A program made the translations under genes and the position numbers. A DNA stretch of 64,000 nucleotides from Marinomonas rhodophyticola (GTDB lineage Bacteria; Pseudomonadota; Gammaproteobacteria; Pseudomonadales; Marinomonadaceae): the NCBI RefSeq assembly GCF_026113935.1, contig NZ_JAPEUL010000007.1:248001-312000 (forward strand), read 5' to 3'. The stretch's first letter is position 1. Each line of letters starts with the position of its first letter. Under the pieces are notes generated by a model, which worked only from the letters and a program-made list of their open reading frames with translations, was not told where the DNA came from and did not search any database. Shown here piece after piece: positions 17,661-27,346 of the stretch.

Positions 17661-18110
17661 ATGTCATTGAGTAATATTTTTACTATTTCTGGGTCTGCGA
17701 TGAGCGCCCAAACGGTTCGTTTGAATACGATTGCAAGTAATATGGCAAACGTAGACAGTGCCGCCAGTTCAGCGGATCAAACATATCGTGCTCGCAAGCC
17801 CGTATTTTCAGAAATGATGAATGACAGTATGCGCGAAAACGGCTGGGGCAATGTTAATACCGATAACAGTGGTGCAGGTGTCGGAGTGAAGGTGGACGGC
17901 ATAGTGGAGTCAAACGCGCCGTTGCAGCCAAGGTATGAACCAGATCACCCGATGGCGAATGAAGAGGGCTATGTTTTTTACCCTAACGTAAATCCGATGG
18001 AAGAAATGGCGGATATGATGTCAGCTTCCAGATCCTTTCAGACAAACGTAGAAATTATGAACTCAGCGAAAAGTATGATGCAAAAAATGCTCACGCTTGG
18101 TCAGTCATAG
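17661..18110 (+). CDS. flgC: flagellar proximal rod protein FlgC
   Basis: FlgC is a rod subunit next to FlgB. The 149-residue protein shows MSAQTVRLNTIASNMANVDSA at the N-terminus and the family C-terminal coiled-coil (NVNPMEEMADMMSASRSFQTNVEIMNSAKSMMQKMLTLGQ). Length and motifs are ordinary. It lies between flgB (5 bp) and flgD (10 bp). Confidence 0.96.
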   Translation: MSLSNIFTISGSAMSAQTVRLNTIASNMANVDSAASSADQTYRARKPVFSEMMNDSMRENGWGNVNTDNSGAGVGVKVDGIVESNAPLQPRYEPDHPMANEEGYVFYPNVNPMEEMADMMSASRSFQTNVEIMNSAKSMMQKMLTLGQS

Positions 18111-18120
18111 GAGCTGATAG

Positions 18121-18831
18121 ATGGCAAATATATCTGATAGCAAAGGTCTTGGTGGGTTAATTTCCCAATATGGCACAGACGCTGCTAAATCCAAGGCTGG
18201 CATTGAAAAGCCAGATGTATCAAAAACAGAAGAGGCGGGAGCATTAGCCGATCAAAATGTGTTTTTGAAGCTATACATTGAGCAGCTCAAAGGTCAAGAC
18301 CCGACGTCTCCGCAAGATGCGAATGACATGGTGGCGCAAATGTCTCAGTTTAGTTCTTTGGAGAGGTTGACGAGTATTTCGGATCAATTAGAAAGCATGG
18401 CCACTTCGCTCACCTCCAATCAGGCGCTTAGTGCGTCTACACTGGTGGGTAAGTCTATTCTTATGGACGGAAGTAAAGTGAAAGTAACCGACGGTCTTGA
18501 AACGGTTCAGTTAAGAACAGTAATACCAGAGAACTCCAAAGCCGCAACACTGAAAATATACGATGCTGATAATCGTTTAGTTCGCACTGCTGCGCTGGAT
18601 TCAGGGGAATTTAAATGGGACAAGTTAGGTGATGACGGAAATCCCTTGCCGCCTGGTGAATATCGTTTTGCCGCATCTTCAACGGATGAGAAGGGCGAAG
18701 TATCGTCAATGACGACTCAGCTTCCAGCGCGCATCCAGGGTGTCACCATTAATGGCGAGAACGGTACGGTTTTAAACGTGGAAAACCACGGCAAGATCAA
18801 ACTTACGAATGAATTAGAAATATTAGGGTAA
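18121..18831 (+). CDS. flgD: flagellar hook-assembly scaffold FlgD
   Basis: FlgD caps the growing hook and is later replaced by FlgK. The 236-residue product has the N-terminal export and cap region (NVFLKLYIEQLKGQDPTSPQDANDMVAQMSQFSSLERL) typical of FlgD, then the tudor/FnIII-like beta domain with ALSASTLVGKSI and KWDKLGDDGNPLPPGEYRF. Normal length. Third gene of flgBCDE. Confidence 0.95.
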   Translation: MANISDSKGLGGLISQYGTDAAKSKAGIEKPDVSKTEEAGALADQNVFLKLYIEQLKGQDPTSPQDANDMVAQMSQFSSLERLTSISDQLESMATSLTSNQALSASTLVGKSILMDGSKVKVTDGLETVQLRTVIPENSKAATLKIYDADNRLVRTAALDSGEFKWDKLGDDGNPLPPGEYRFAASSTDEKGEVSSMTTQLPARIQGVTINGENGTVLNVENHGKIKLTNELEILG

Positions 18832-18843
18832 TTGGAGAGCATC

Positions 18844-20540
18844 ATGGGATTCAATACTGCACTGTCTGGCATTAAAGCTTCTGCTGATTATTTAAGTGTG
18901 ACAGGTAATAACATTGCCAACGCCGATACGACAGGCTTTAAAAAGTCACGTATTGAATTTGACGACCTATATAACACGAGTGTTCTTGGTGCTGGGAGTG
19001 GTAATACTATTGGCTCCGGTGTCAGTGTGAGTAAGGTTTCTCAAGAGTTTTCCGCTGGCAACATATCTTATACGGATAACAACCTTGACCTTGCCGTTGA
19101 TGGTAGTGGTTTCTTTATTTTAGATTCCGGTATTGCTCAATCCTACACCCGTGCTGGTAACTTTAAGCTTGATGAAGATGGCTTTTTGGTCACTAATAAC
19201 GGCAGTAATGTTTTGGGGTTTAATGCGGTTGATGGTGTTGTTGGTGGTAATTTGGAAGACTTAAAGGTACCAACGGATAGGATCCCACCAGAGCCAACCA
19301 CAGCAATGGAGTTAAAGGTAAATTTAAACTCAGAAAATGATGATGTTCCGGCATTTATTCGAGCTGATTTTGACCCATTGAATCCAGATACCTATAACTT
19401 TACGCAAACTCAGGGTATTGCCGATGGGAACGGACAAAGTCATATAGTGACTTACTATTATTCAAAAAGTGAGTTGCCGAACACCTATAAAGTTCATGCG
19501 ACAGTGGATGGTAATTTGACAGATGAAACAGGTGCAGCGTTCCTAGGTGAAACGTTTGCTACTTTTAACTCTGCAGAAGGCGGTACGGATTATAACGGTG
19601 ATGGTGTAGAAGAGCAGCCATTTGAGCTTCTATATCTTGGTGCTGCAGCGCCTGGTGAAGCAGAGATCGCTGCGGCAACAAAAACACCTTTAGCCGTTGC
19701 TGGCACATTAGGAGGTGTGGCGATTGCTTCAACTCTTGCGCCAGAAGAGGTGCGAGAACCTATCGCGGTGGCCCGAGAAGTGTTTGATCCATTAAGTCCT
19801 GAAACGTACAATTATGGTAATACCAGAACGGTTTTTGACTCTTTGGGCGAACCGCACACTATGGGTTATTATTTTATTAAGCAGGGAGAAAATAATACCT
19901 ACGAACTTCGAGTCACTCTGGATGGAAAGGAAAGTTATGTAGATCCATTTAGTGGTGCAGATACACGCTTTTTAGAGAAAAATACAACCGTCTCTTTTGA
20001 CCCTGCAGGTAACTTGTTGGGAGTGTATCGTGGGCTTCCACCTTTTGGTGTTCCGCAGCCGATTACATTAGAAGTTATGGGATTGGATCCGACCAATCGT
20101 GGTCAAATTACACCATTAGACTTAAAGGGTTCGACGCAGTTTGCTTTAAATAATACAGACAGTTTTGAACAAAATGGTTTTTCAGCTGGTGAGTTGCAAG
20201 GTGTGTCATTCGATAGTGATGGCTTTTTGATGGCCAATTATACCAACCAGCAAACGGCAACTCTTGGCCAGATCGCCTTGGCAACATTTGACAGTACTGA
20301 CGGTCTTATGCCGTCTGGACACACTACTTGGTTGGCAAGCAAGGGTTCTGGCCCTGCTGATATAGGGCGCCCCAATACGGGAACGTTCGGAAAAATTCAA
20401 GGGGGGCGTTAGAAGAGTCTAACGTTGATTTAACGTCTGAGCTTGTTGCGCTTATTGAGGCGCAGCGTAATTATCAAGCAAACAGTAAAACATTAGAAAC
20501 CGAAAATACGGTAACACAGACGATTATTAACCTCCGCTAG
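18844..20540 (+). pseudogene. flgE: flagellar hook protein FlgE, 3' end broken by a lost G in a G run
   Basis: FlgE polymerises into the flexible hook. Start ATG 18844 has GGAGAG upstream. N-terminus: MGFNTALSGIKASADYLSVTGNNIANADTTGFKKSR; the central domain is long. The frame stops at 20410-20412 just after GTFGKIQGG. With one more G in the G6 run at 20401-20406 the frame continues as GALEESNVDLTSELVALIEAQRNYQANSKTLET to a stop at 20538-20540, the conserved FlgE tail, giving 565 residues. The length 3n+2 fits one lost base. The middle holds two related segments, each with FDPL.P.TYN, at about residues 176 and 314, apparently a duplicated D2-type domain. A terminator follows. Confidence 0.92.
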
Positions 20541-20564
20541 TTTTCTGGAGAGAGAAGATTTGGT

Positions 20565-20597
20565 GCCGGAACGGCTTTGCTGTTCCGGCTTTTTTTT
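20565..20597 (+). terminator. terminator after flgE
   Basis: Perfect 8-bp stem GCCGGAAC / GTTCCGGC around a 9-nt loop, followed by eight T. It ends the flgBCDE unit. Confidence 0.9.
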
Positions 20598-20620
20598 GCC
20601 TTTTTTATGTTCTTTATAAG

Positions 20621-20638
20621 TTGGTACGATTTTTGATA
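20621..20638 (+). promoter_or_regulatory. candidate sigma-54 promoter upstream of flgF
   Basis: TTGGTACGATTTTTGATA has a good -24 element (TTGGTACG, GG at 20623-20624) and, 10 bp on, GA where GC is usual (-12 TTGAT). It lies between the flgE terminator and flgF, where Pseudomonas has a sigma-54 promoter for flgFGHIJKL. The off-consensus -12 lowers confidence. Confidence 0.45.
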
Positions 20639-20678
20639 GTAGTTAATCATGTGATGTGAATTTTTGAGGAGTATCGCG

Positions 20679-21422
20679 GTGGATAAGGCCTTATATTTGG
20701 CAATGAGTGGTGGTGTACAAACCATGAACGCTCAAACAATACACGCTAACAACTTGGCAAATGTCAGTACAACAGGTTTTCGTTCTGATTTCGAACAGGC
20801 CCGTTCTATGCAGGTCTATGGGGATTATTATCCTAGCCGTGTGTATGCAATGACCGAAAATCCAGCGACACGATATACTCAAGGTGACATGATTCAAACG
20901 GGTAGAAATTTAGATGTTGCGGTGGCAGGCGATGGCTTTATTGCTGTATACGATGAGAGTGGTCAGGAAGCCTATACTCGAGCTGGCGACTTGCAAATTA
21001 ATGCCGCTGGACAATTGGTAACAGGACGAGGTTTGCCTGTTGCCGGTGTGGGTGGTCCTATTTTTTTACCACCGTTTAGCAGTATTAACATTACCGCAGA
21101 CGGTTCTATTTCTATTGTGCCTCAAGGCGGGGCCGAGAATGAAGTGGCGGTACTTAACCAGATTAAGTTGGTTAATCCAGACCCACAGAACTTACGCAAA
21201 GAAGAAGACGGTTTAATACATTCTCGGGATGGGCAAGAATTTGATCCTGATCCAAACGTCCAGTTAGCGAGTGGATTTATTGAAGGTAGTAACGTGAATG
21301 CTGTTGAAGAGATGACACACATTATGAACCTTGCGCGACGCTTTGAAATGAATGTGAAAATGATGGATACGATTCGAGATAATGCAGATTCTTCTGCTCG
21401 AATTTTACAGCGCTCGGCTTAA
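20679..21422 (+). CDS. flgF: flagellar proximal rod protein FlgF
   Basis: FlgF is a proximal rod subunit. I use GTG 20679, giving 247 residues starting VDKALYLAMSGGVQTMNAQTI; GAGGAG lies 9 bp upstream, and the open frame further 5' overlaps that ribosome site. Motifs: NNLANVSTTGFRSDF, RNLDVAVAGDGFIAV, YTRAGDLQINAAGQLVTG and the C-terminal GSNVNAVEEMTHIMNLARRFEMNVKMM. It starts the flgFGHIJKL unit after a terminator and probable sigma-54 promoter. Confidence 0.95.
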   Translation: MDKALYLAMSGGVQTMNAQTIHANNLANVSTTGFRSDFEQARSMQVYGDYYPSRVYAMTENPATRYTQGDMIQTGRNLDVAVAGDGFIAVYDESGQEAYTRAGDLQINAAGQLVTGRGLPVAGVGGPIFLPPFSSINITADGSISIVPQGGAENEVAVLNQIKLVNPDPQNLRKEEDGLIHSRDGQEFDPDPNVQLASGFIEGSNVNAVEEMTHIMNLARRFEMNVKMMDTIRDNADSSARILQRSA

Positions 21423-21467
21423 GTATCATCAATTTATAACGAATAACGGAATGTAAAAGAGGCAATT

Positions 21468-22254
21468 ATGAATTCAGCATTGTGGGTCAGTAAAACGGGT
21501 TTAAGTGCCATGGATAAGCAGTTAAACGTTGTCGCCAACAACTTGGCAAACGTTTCAACGACGGCGTTTAAAAAAGACAGGGCGGTATTTGAAGATCTCA
21601 TGTACAAAACCGTTCGTGCACCTGGTGGTCTGAGTGCTCAGAATGCGGAATTACCATCAGGCCTGCAATTAGGTACAGGGGTAAAAGTAGGCGCGACCCA
21701 AAAAGACTTTTCTAATGGCGATTACAATATGACGGATAGGCAGCTTGATATTGCCATCCAAGGTAAAGGCTTCTTACAAGTATTACAGCCCGATGGTACC
21801 ATCGCGTATACGCGCGATGGTAGCCTTCAACTTAACAGTCAAGGCCAGCTCGTGTCATCTGGTGGTTTGGTTATTGAGCCAGGGATCCAAATCGATCCAG
21901 GTGCAGTTGAAATCATGATTGCCGAAGATGGTATTGTCTCAGTGCGAAACAGTGGTGATGCCGACGCTCAGCAAGTTGGCGCAATTAATATCGCTGGTTT
22001 TATCAATCCAACAGGGCTTAACTCTGCTTGGGCAAAATTTATTTACGGAAACCAATGCGAGCGGTCCACCGATCGTTGGTGTTCCTGGTACAGATTCGTT
22101 GGGAACGATAGCACAAGGCATGTTAGAAGCATCAAATGTGAATTCCATTGAAGAGCTAGTGAACATGATTACCACCCAGCGAGCTTATGAAATGAATTCG
22201 AAAGTGATTGCGTCGGCCGACGGTATGATGAGTTTTGCAATACAGCAATTATAG
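21468..22254 (+). pseudogene. flgG: flagellar distal rod protein FlgG, broken by a +1 frameshift
   Basis: FlgG forms the distal rod that crosses the P and L rings. The N-terminal part is intact: LWVSKTGLSAMDKQLNVVANNLANVSTTAFKKDR, ERQLDIAIQGKGFLQV-like rod motif, and YTRDGSLQLNSQGQLV. At 22026 an added G (TCT-G-CTTGGG) shifts the frame. Removing it gives GLNSLGQNLFTETNASGPP and the FlgG C-terminus GTIAQGMLEASNVNSIEELVNMI..RAYEMNSKVI ending at 22252-22254, 261 residues. Length 3n+1 fits one extra base. Without repair the protein would lose the C-terminal helix needed for rod packing. Confidence 0.94.
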
Positions 22255-22267
22255 TAACGTGTGGAAT

Positions 22268-23113
22268 ATGATGAAGATTAAATTTGCCTTCTTAGTGTTG
22301 TTCAGTGCTTGCTTGTCAGGTTGCCTTTCTTGGGATGTGAATGAGCAAGCTGTTGCCAATGCCGCGGCCGCAGGTGTGGTGGCGGCAGTGACTGATGCCG
22401 TCGTTGATGCTGTAACGGATGAGGAAGACCCCCCAGAAGAGCCTGCAGAGGTGCCGCGTAAAGGGTATGTACCGGACCCGAACGATCCTCTGAATGGACC
22501 AGAAATCAGTCAATCGATTCAGTCTGATGACCCTTATTATGCGCCAGTTTATCCGAATGGTATGACGCCCTCCCAAGCACCAACAGGCGGTATTTATCAG
22601 ACAAGTATGGGCGATGTGTTTTTTGGTGATCAAAAGGCCAGCAAGGTTGGTGACATATTAACAATTAATTTGAATGAAACGACAACGTCAACGAAGGCCA
22701 ATGCGGCTACGGTGTCTAAATCGTCTTCAGCTACAATTGAAAACCCAACAGTATTAGGCCAAGAGCTGAAAGTAGATACCACCTTGCCGCAACAGGGGAC
22801 GGATTTCACAGGTAATGCTTCTGCTAATCAAAATAACAGCTTAAGTGGGACCATTTCAGTTACTGTTTTTCGAACCTATCCAAACGGTCTTTTGGCAGTA
22901 CGTGGTGAAAAATGGCTGCGTTTAAATCAAGGGGATGAGTATATTCGTTTCTCAGGTATTGTGCGTCGGCAAGATATTTCCCCAAATAATACCGTGGATT
23001 CCGAACGTGTTGCTGATGCAAGAATTACCTATTCCGGTACTGGAGATGTGGCGGCTGGAAGTGAACAAGGTTGGGTAAGTCGTTTGCTTAATTCTAGCGA
23101 CATGCCTTATTAA
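22268..23113 (+). CDS. flgH: flagellar L-ring lipoprotein FlgH
   Basis: FlgH forms the L ring in the outer membrane. Start at ATG 22268 (or 22271) gives a short lipoprotein signal with lipobox LSGC (Cys about residue 19). The core L-ring sequence is present: ASKVGDILTINLNETTTSTKANA, GTISVTVFRTYPNGLLAVRGEKWLRLNQGDEYIRFSGIVR and the ending SEQGWVSRLLNSSDMPY. At about 281 residues it is some 50 longer than typical. The extra is an Ala-rich then Asp/Glu/Pro-rich stretch at about residues 25-75, between the lipid anchor and the ring domain. Confidence 0.94.
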   Translation: MMKIKFAFLVLFSACLSGCLSWDVNEQAVANAAAAGVVAAVTDAVVDAVTDEEDPPEEPAEVPRKGYVPDPNDPLNGPEISQSIQSDDPYYAPVYPNGMTPSQAPTGGIYQTSMGDVFFGDQKASKVGDILTINLNETTTSTKANAATVSKSSSATIENPTVLGQELKVDTTLPQQGTDFTGNASANQNNSLSGTISVTVFRTYPNGLLAVRGEKWLRLNQGDEYIRFSGIVRRQDISPNNTVDSERVADARITYSGTGDVAAGSEQGWVSRLLNSSDMPY

Positions 23114-23163
23114 TTTAATGATTCTAACAGCAGAGAGATTGGTTTCTCTCAATAGGTGATGTG

Positions 23164-24252
23164 ATGAAGTACGCAGCGCTAATTGTCTTATATTTCTTGT
23201 CCTTTTCAGTTCAAGCTGATCGGTTGAAAGACATTGCCAGTGTTCAAGGCGTTCGAGAAAACCAATTATTTGGTTATGGCTTGGTTATTGGTCTAAATGG
23301 CACGGGTGACAGCACACCGTTTACCAATCAAAGCTTCGCTAGCATGTTGTCACGTTTTGGTGTGACGTTGCCAGAAGGGGTCAGCGCGACGTCGAAAAAT
23401 GTCGCGGCGGTGTCTTTAACCGCCACATTGCCTGCTTTTTCAAAACCAGGACAAAAAATTGACGTGACAGCATCGTCGATAGGTAACGCCAGTGCGCTAC
23501 GTGGTGGGACGCTATTATTATCTACCCTAAAAGGGGCTGACGGTGAAGTGTATGCTATTGCTCAAGGTAATCTAATTGTTGGTGGTTTAGGCACAAATGG
23601 TACGGATGGCTCTCGAACCTCTGTCAATGTTCCTACGGTGGGTCGTATACCAAACGGTGCGAGTGTAGAGCGCATGGTGCCAAGTAGTTTTAATACGGGT
23701 GATACCTTGACGTTTAACTTAAATCGTCCAGACTTTACAACGGCTAAGCATGTTTCAGATAAAATTAATGATCTTCTCGGGCCTGGTGTTGCTACGACTT
23801 TAGACGCAACGTCAATACGAGTATCTGCGCCAAGAGATTCGAGTCAGCGTGTGACGTTTTTATCGATTCTGGAAAATCTTGAAGTGGATGTGGCTGAGGA
23901 GCGGGCGCGGATTGTAGTGAATTCTCGCACCGGAACCATTATTATTGGACAGCACGTGAAAGTCTCTCCCGCCGCAATTACCCACGGTAGTCTGACTGTG
24001 ACAATAAGAGAAACGCCACCTGTGGTTGGGCAAGATGGAACGGTAACGGGTGGGGAGACGATTATCTCGCCTCGCGAGGGTATTGAGATTGCTCCTAATA
24101 GCGGTCGTATGTTTGTCTTTGACCCTGGTGCTTCATTGAATGATATCGTTCGAGCTGTCAACCAGGTTGGCGCAGCGCCTGGGGATGTGATGGCAATTCT
24201 GGAAAGTTTAAAGCAAGCTGGCGCAATTAATGCGGATTTGGTTGTGATATAG
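23164..24252 (+). CDS. flgI: flagellar P-ring protein FlgI
   Basis: FlgI forms the P ring in the peptidoglycan layer. Start at ATG 23164 (a GTG at 23161 is also in frame) with AGGTGAT upstream. Signal peptide about residues 1-18 (ending FSVQA). Family sequence throughout: [80 protein letters not shown] and [31 protein letters not shown]. About 362 residues, the expected length. Confidence 0.97.
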   Translation: MKYAALIVLYFLSFSVQADRLKDIASVQGVRENQLFGYGLVIGLNGTGDSTPFTNQSFASMLSRFGVTLPEGVSATSKNVAAVSLTATLPAFSKPGQKIDVTASSIGNASALRGGTLLLSTLKGADGEVYAIAQGNLIVGGLGTNGTDGSRTSVNVPTVGRIPNGASVERMVPSSFNTGDTLTFNLNRPDFTTAKHVSDKINDLLGPGVATTLDATSIRVSAPRDSSQRVTFLSILENLEVDVAEERARIVVNSRTGTIIIGQHVKVSPAAITHGSLTVTIRETPPVVGQDGTVTGGETIISPREGIEIAPNSGRMFVFDPGASLNDIVRAVNQVGAAPGDVMAILESLKQAGAINADLVVI

Positions 24253-24265
24253 GTGATCAGTTTTT

Positions 24266-25271
24266 ATGATGAATTCAGTGCCTCCTAAACAAGATTTTTT
24301 TGCTGATTTCTCGACGTTAACCGCGTTAAAAACGAAAGCTCAGCAAGACCCTGATGCCGCACTGGAAGTGGTTGCTCAACAGTTTGAGTCCATCTTTATC
24401 AATATGTTACTTAAAAATATGCGCAGCACGAATGAGGCAATTGGCAGCGATCTTTTTTCAAGTGCTCAAACTAAGCAGTATCAAGAGATGATGGATGCCC
24501 AGATGTCTCAAAGTTTAGCCAAGTCCGGTGGCATTGGTTTATCGGAAGCGCTTATTCGTCAATACCAAACACAGCAGCAAGGGGGAGTCAGTTCTCCTGG
24601 GGCAAAAGAGCGAGGCGATACAGACTTTCTTAATCAGGTGGCTAAGCAAGATCTGGCTAGGATTCAGGCTCTGGCTCATCGTGCTTCCACAGAATTTATT
24701 GAATCTGTGCAGCAAGAAGCGAAGCAACAATCACAGAACGTCACTCAAGTTACAGAACGCTCAAATCAACCTTCGCCATCGGCTATTTCCGTTGTATTTG
24801 ACTCTCCAGATGAATTTGTTGAGCACCTGTGGCCTCATGCTCAGCGTGCGGCACAAAAGTTAGGTGTTAACCCGAAGGCAGTGCTTGCGCAGGCGGCTTT
24901 GGAAACGGGGTGGGGGAAATACCCTATTGCCAAAGAGAACGGTACGGCGAGTTTTAATTTGTTCGGCATCAAGGCAGACAGTCGCTGGCAAGGGAGATCG
25001 CGCTGTGGTCAATACATTAGAATTTCGTGATGGCGTAGCAAAACGAGAAAAGGCCGCGTTTAGAGCATATGACTCTTTTTCTCAGAGTTTTGAAGATTAT
25101 GCAGATTTCCTCTCATCAAGTGAGCGGTATAAAGATGCCCTTAAAGCTGGAGATGACGCATCAATGTTTGCCGCTTCTCTGCAAAAAGGTGGTTATGCAA
25201 CAGATCCTAAGTACTCCGATAAAATAGATAGCATCCTTTCTAGTAAGTGGTTCAAAGGCTTACCGCAATAA
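24266..25271 (+). pseudogene. flgJ: flagellar rod cap / peptidoglycan hydrolase FlgJ, broken by a +1 frameshift
   Basis: FlgJ caps the rod and cuts peptidoglycan with a C-terminal glucosaminidase domain. The N-terminal rod-cap part (about 1-110) has EVVAQQFESIFINMLLKNMR and SDLFSSAQTKQYQEMMD. A Gln/Ser-rich linker leads to the hydrolase domain (about 175-334): PHAQRAAQKLGVNPKAVLAQAALETGWGK with the catalytic Glu, and SFNLFGIKADSRWQG. At 24995 an added A (GGG-A-GATCGC) shifts the frame, stopping at 25028-25030. Removal gives GDRAVVNTLEFRDGV and the rest of the domain to 25271, 334 residues. Length 3n+1 fits one extra base. Confidence 0.93.
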
Positions 25272-25363
25272 AATGACGCAATTATTATCTTTGGTAAAGT
25301 TTTTGCATAGATAGCCGATAACACGAAAGGTTATCTTCGACAAACGCACTAGGGGTGTGAGCT

Positions 25364-27342
25364 ATGAAGCTCAAATTTATATTCAATTGGTTTATCTGGA
25401 CTACAGTCCAGTAATGCCCGTATTAATACGACAGGGCAGAATACGGCCAATGTGGATACTGAGGGCTATAGCCGTCAAAGAACGGATACCGCTAGCTCGC
25501 CCCTCGGTGGTGTTGTCATTCGTGATACAGCTCGTCTTGTTGACAATTTTGTGAGTGCACAAGTGCGAGCGGACACATCGGACTTCTCTTATCATGATAC
25601 TTATCATTCCTTGATGACAATGTCAGATAGCTTGCTTGCCGAAGACAGCGTTTCTTTAACGGGTTATTTGAATAAGACATTCAGCGCACTGCAAAATGCA
25701 AACAATGATCCAACCTCGTCATCCCTTAGGGAGCTTGCTTACTCTAGTTTAAACAATCTGGTGAGCCAGTATAAAACCTTGTCAGGTTTGGTAAAAGATC
25801 AGGAAAATTTGGTTGACGAACAGTTGTCATCGTCATTGACTGATGTCAATGCCATCACCACTAAAATCTCGGATTTAAACAGTAAAATCTTACGAGAAGA
25901 AGGTCTGTCCTCTTCGTCTGCGAATGAACTACGAGATCAACAGGAATTGTTGGCAAAAGATCTCTCTAAATATTTAGACATCAATGCTCAGTTCAATGAT
26001 AAAGGCTTAATGACGATTCAATTGATGAATGGTCAGCCTTTGGTCATGGATCAAAATCCAACGGAACTGAAAGTGATTCAAAATTCGTTAAATCCCAAAA
26101 GAATGGATTTTGTATTGAGTTTTGGTGATTACAATGTTGGTTTAAAAACCGAAAGCTTAGGGGGGAGCGTTGGTGGCATGGTAGATTTTCGCTCCGAGTT
26201 TAGCGAATACGCAGATCGTACTTTAGGGCAGCATGCTATCGCGATTGCGGATGCTATGAATACTCAGAATGCGAAGGGATTGGATGCTAATGGTGAATTT
26301 GGCCGAGATTTATTTTCTTTGGGTCGGATAGATATATATTCTAGTAAAGACAATATCCAGAAATTACCTAATTTTTCGGTACGAGTCTCTTCTGGAGAAG
26401 CGTCCAAAATCACCACAGATACTTATGAGACTCAGTAGAACCGATGATAATCGTTTTGCTATTACAAAATACGATTTAAATGATAAAGCTGTGGGGCAAT
26501 CGACCGTGTTTGATTTGGCGAATATGACTCCGGATCGTCATGGGTATTACAAAATAGAAGAACTGGGTCTTGATATTCGTGTAGGTGATCTGAATGCTTT
26601 TGATCAAGACGATGTGTTTCGTTTTACGCCAACAGCTGGCGCCGCTGCTAATCTGAGTCTGCACGCAAAAAATGGGGATGCACTTGCGTTGAGTGCACCT
26701 GTAGGGGCGACGACCAGTTCAGATAACTTATCTGATGCGAGAATATCTGTGTCTTCTGTGTCGAATACAAAGCCAGATTCTTCTGCATTTGCAGCCGATG
26801 GTTCGCTTTATCCCAGTGCGCCTCATCAGATTTATTTTACTTCTCCTAGTTCTTATGTGGTTCGTGATGCATCAGGGACTGAGATTGCATCTGTGAATAA
26901 TGTTTTTCAGTACAGTAATTTACTAGAGCAGGCAGGGCTGGCAAAAGAGGCGGGGTTTGATGTGTCAATTTCATCCATGCCTCAGCAGGGGGATGAGTTT
27001 TCTATTAGTACGGAGGATGTGGGGCCATCAGATAATGTCAACGGCTTGGCGTTAATTAATCTACAGAACCAAGCATTAGTCGAAGGTAAAGCCAGCCTAA
27101 CAAAAGCGTTTGCGGGCTTTATTTCGTATGTTGGAACTAAGACGGCTGAATCCGCTGGGCATGCAAAATCCAGTGAAGTGATTATGAATGATAGTATCAA
27201 TCGTCGAGACAGATTGTCGGCAGTGAGCCTTGATGAAGAAGCGGTGAATCTTATGAAGTACCAGCAATCTTATTCTGCCTCAGCTCAGGTGGTGACGGCT
27301 GCACGTACAACGTTTGAAACGCTATTAGGGATCATGAGGTAG
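25364..27342 (+). pseudogene. flgK: hook-filament junction protein FlgK, with two +1 frameshifts
   Basis: FlgK is the first hook-filament junction protein. The true start is ATG 25364 with AGGGGTG upstream. One added A at 25367-25368 (ATG-A-AGCTCA) destroys the reading frame after the start codon; without it the N-terminus reads MSSNLYSIGLSGLQSSNARI and runs into TTGQNTANVDTEGYSRQ, the FlgK signature. A second added A at 26430 (GAG-A-CTCAGT) gives a stop at 26436-26438; removal joins TTDTYE to LSRTDDNRF. The C-terminus is typical: SAVSLDEEAVNLMKYQQSYSASAQV..ETLLGIMR. Repaired length is 658 residues, and the total of 3n+2 fits two added bases. flgL follows by 4 bp. Confidence 0.93.
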
Positions 27343-27346
27343 ATTT

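Noticed and set aside
20401-20406. Programmed frameshifting at the G6 run in flgE
   Set aside because: No slippery heptamer with downstream pseudoknot is evident; FlgE is not known to use it, and nearby genes carry simple indels too.
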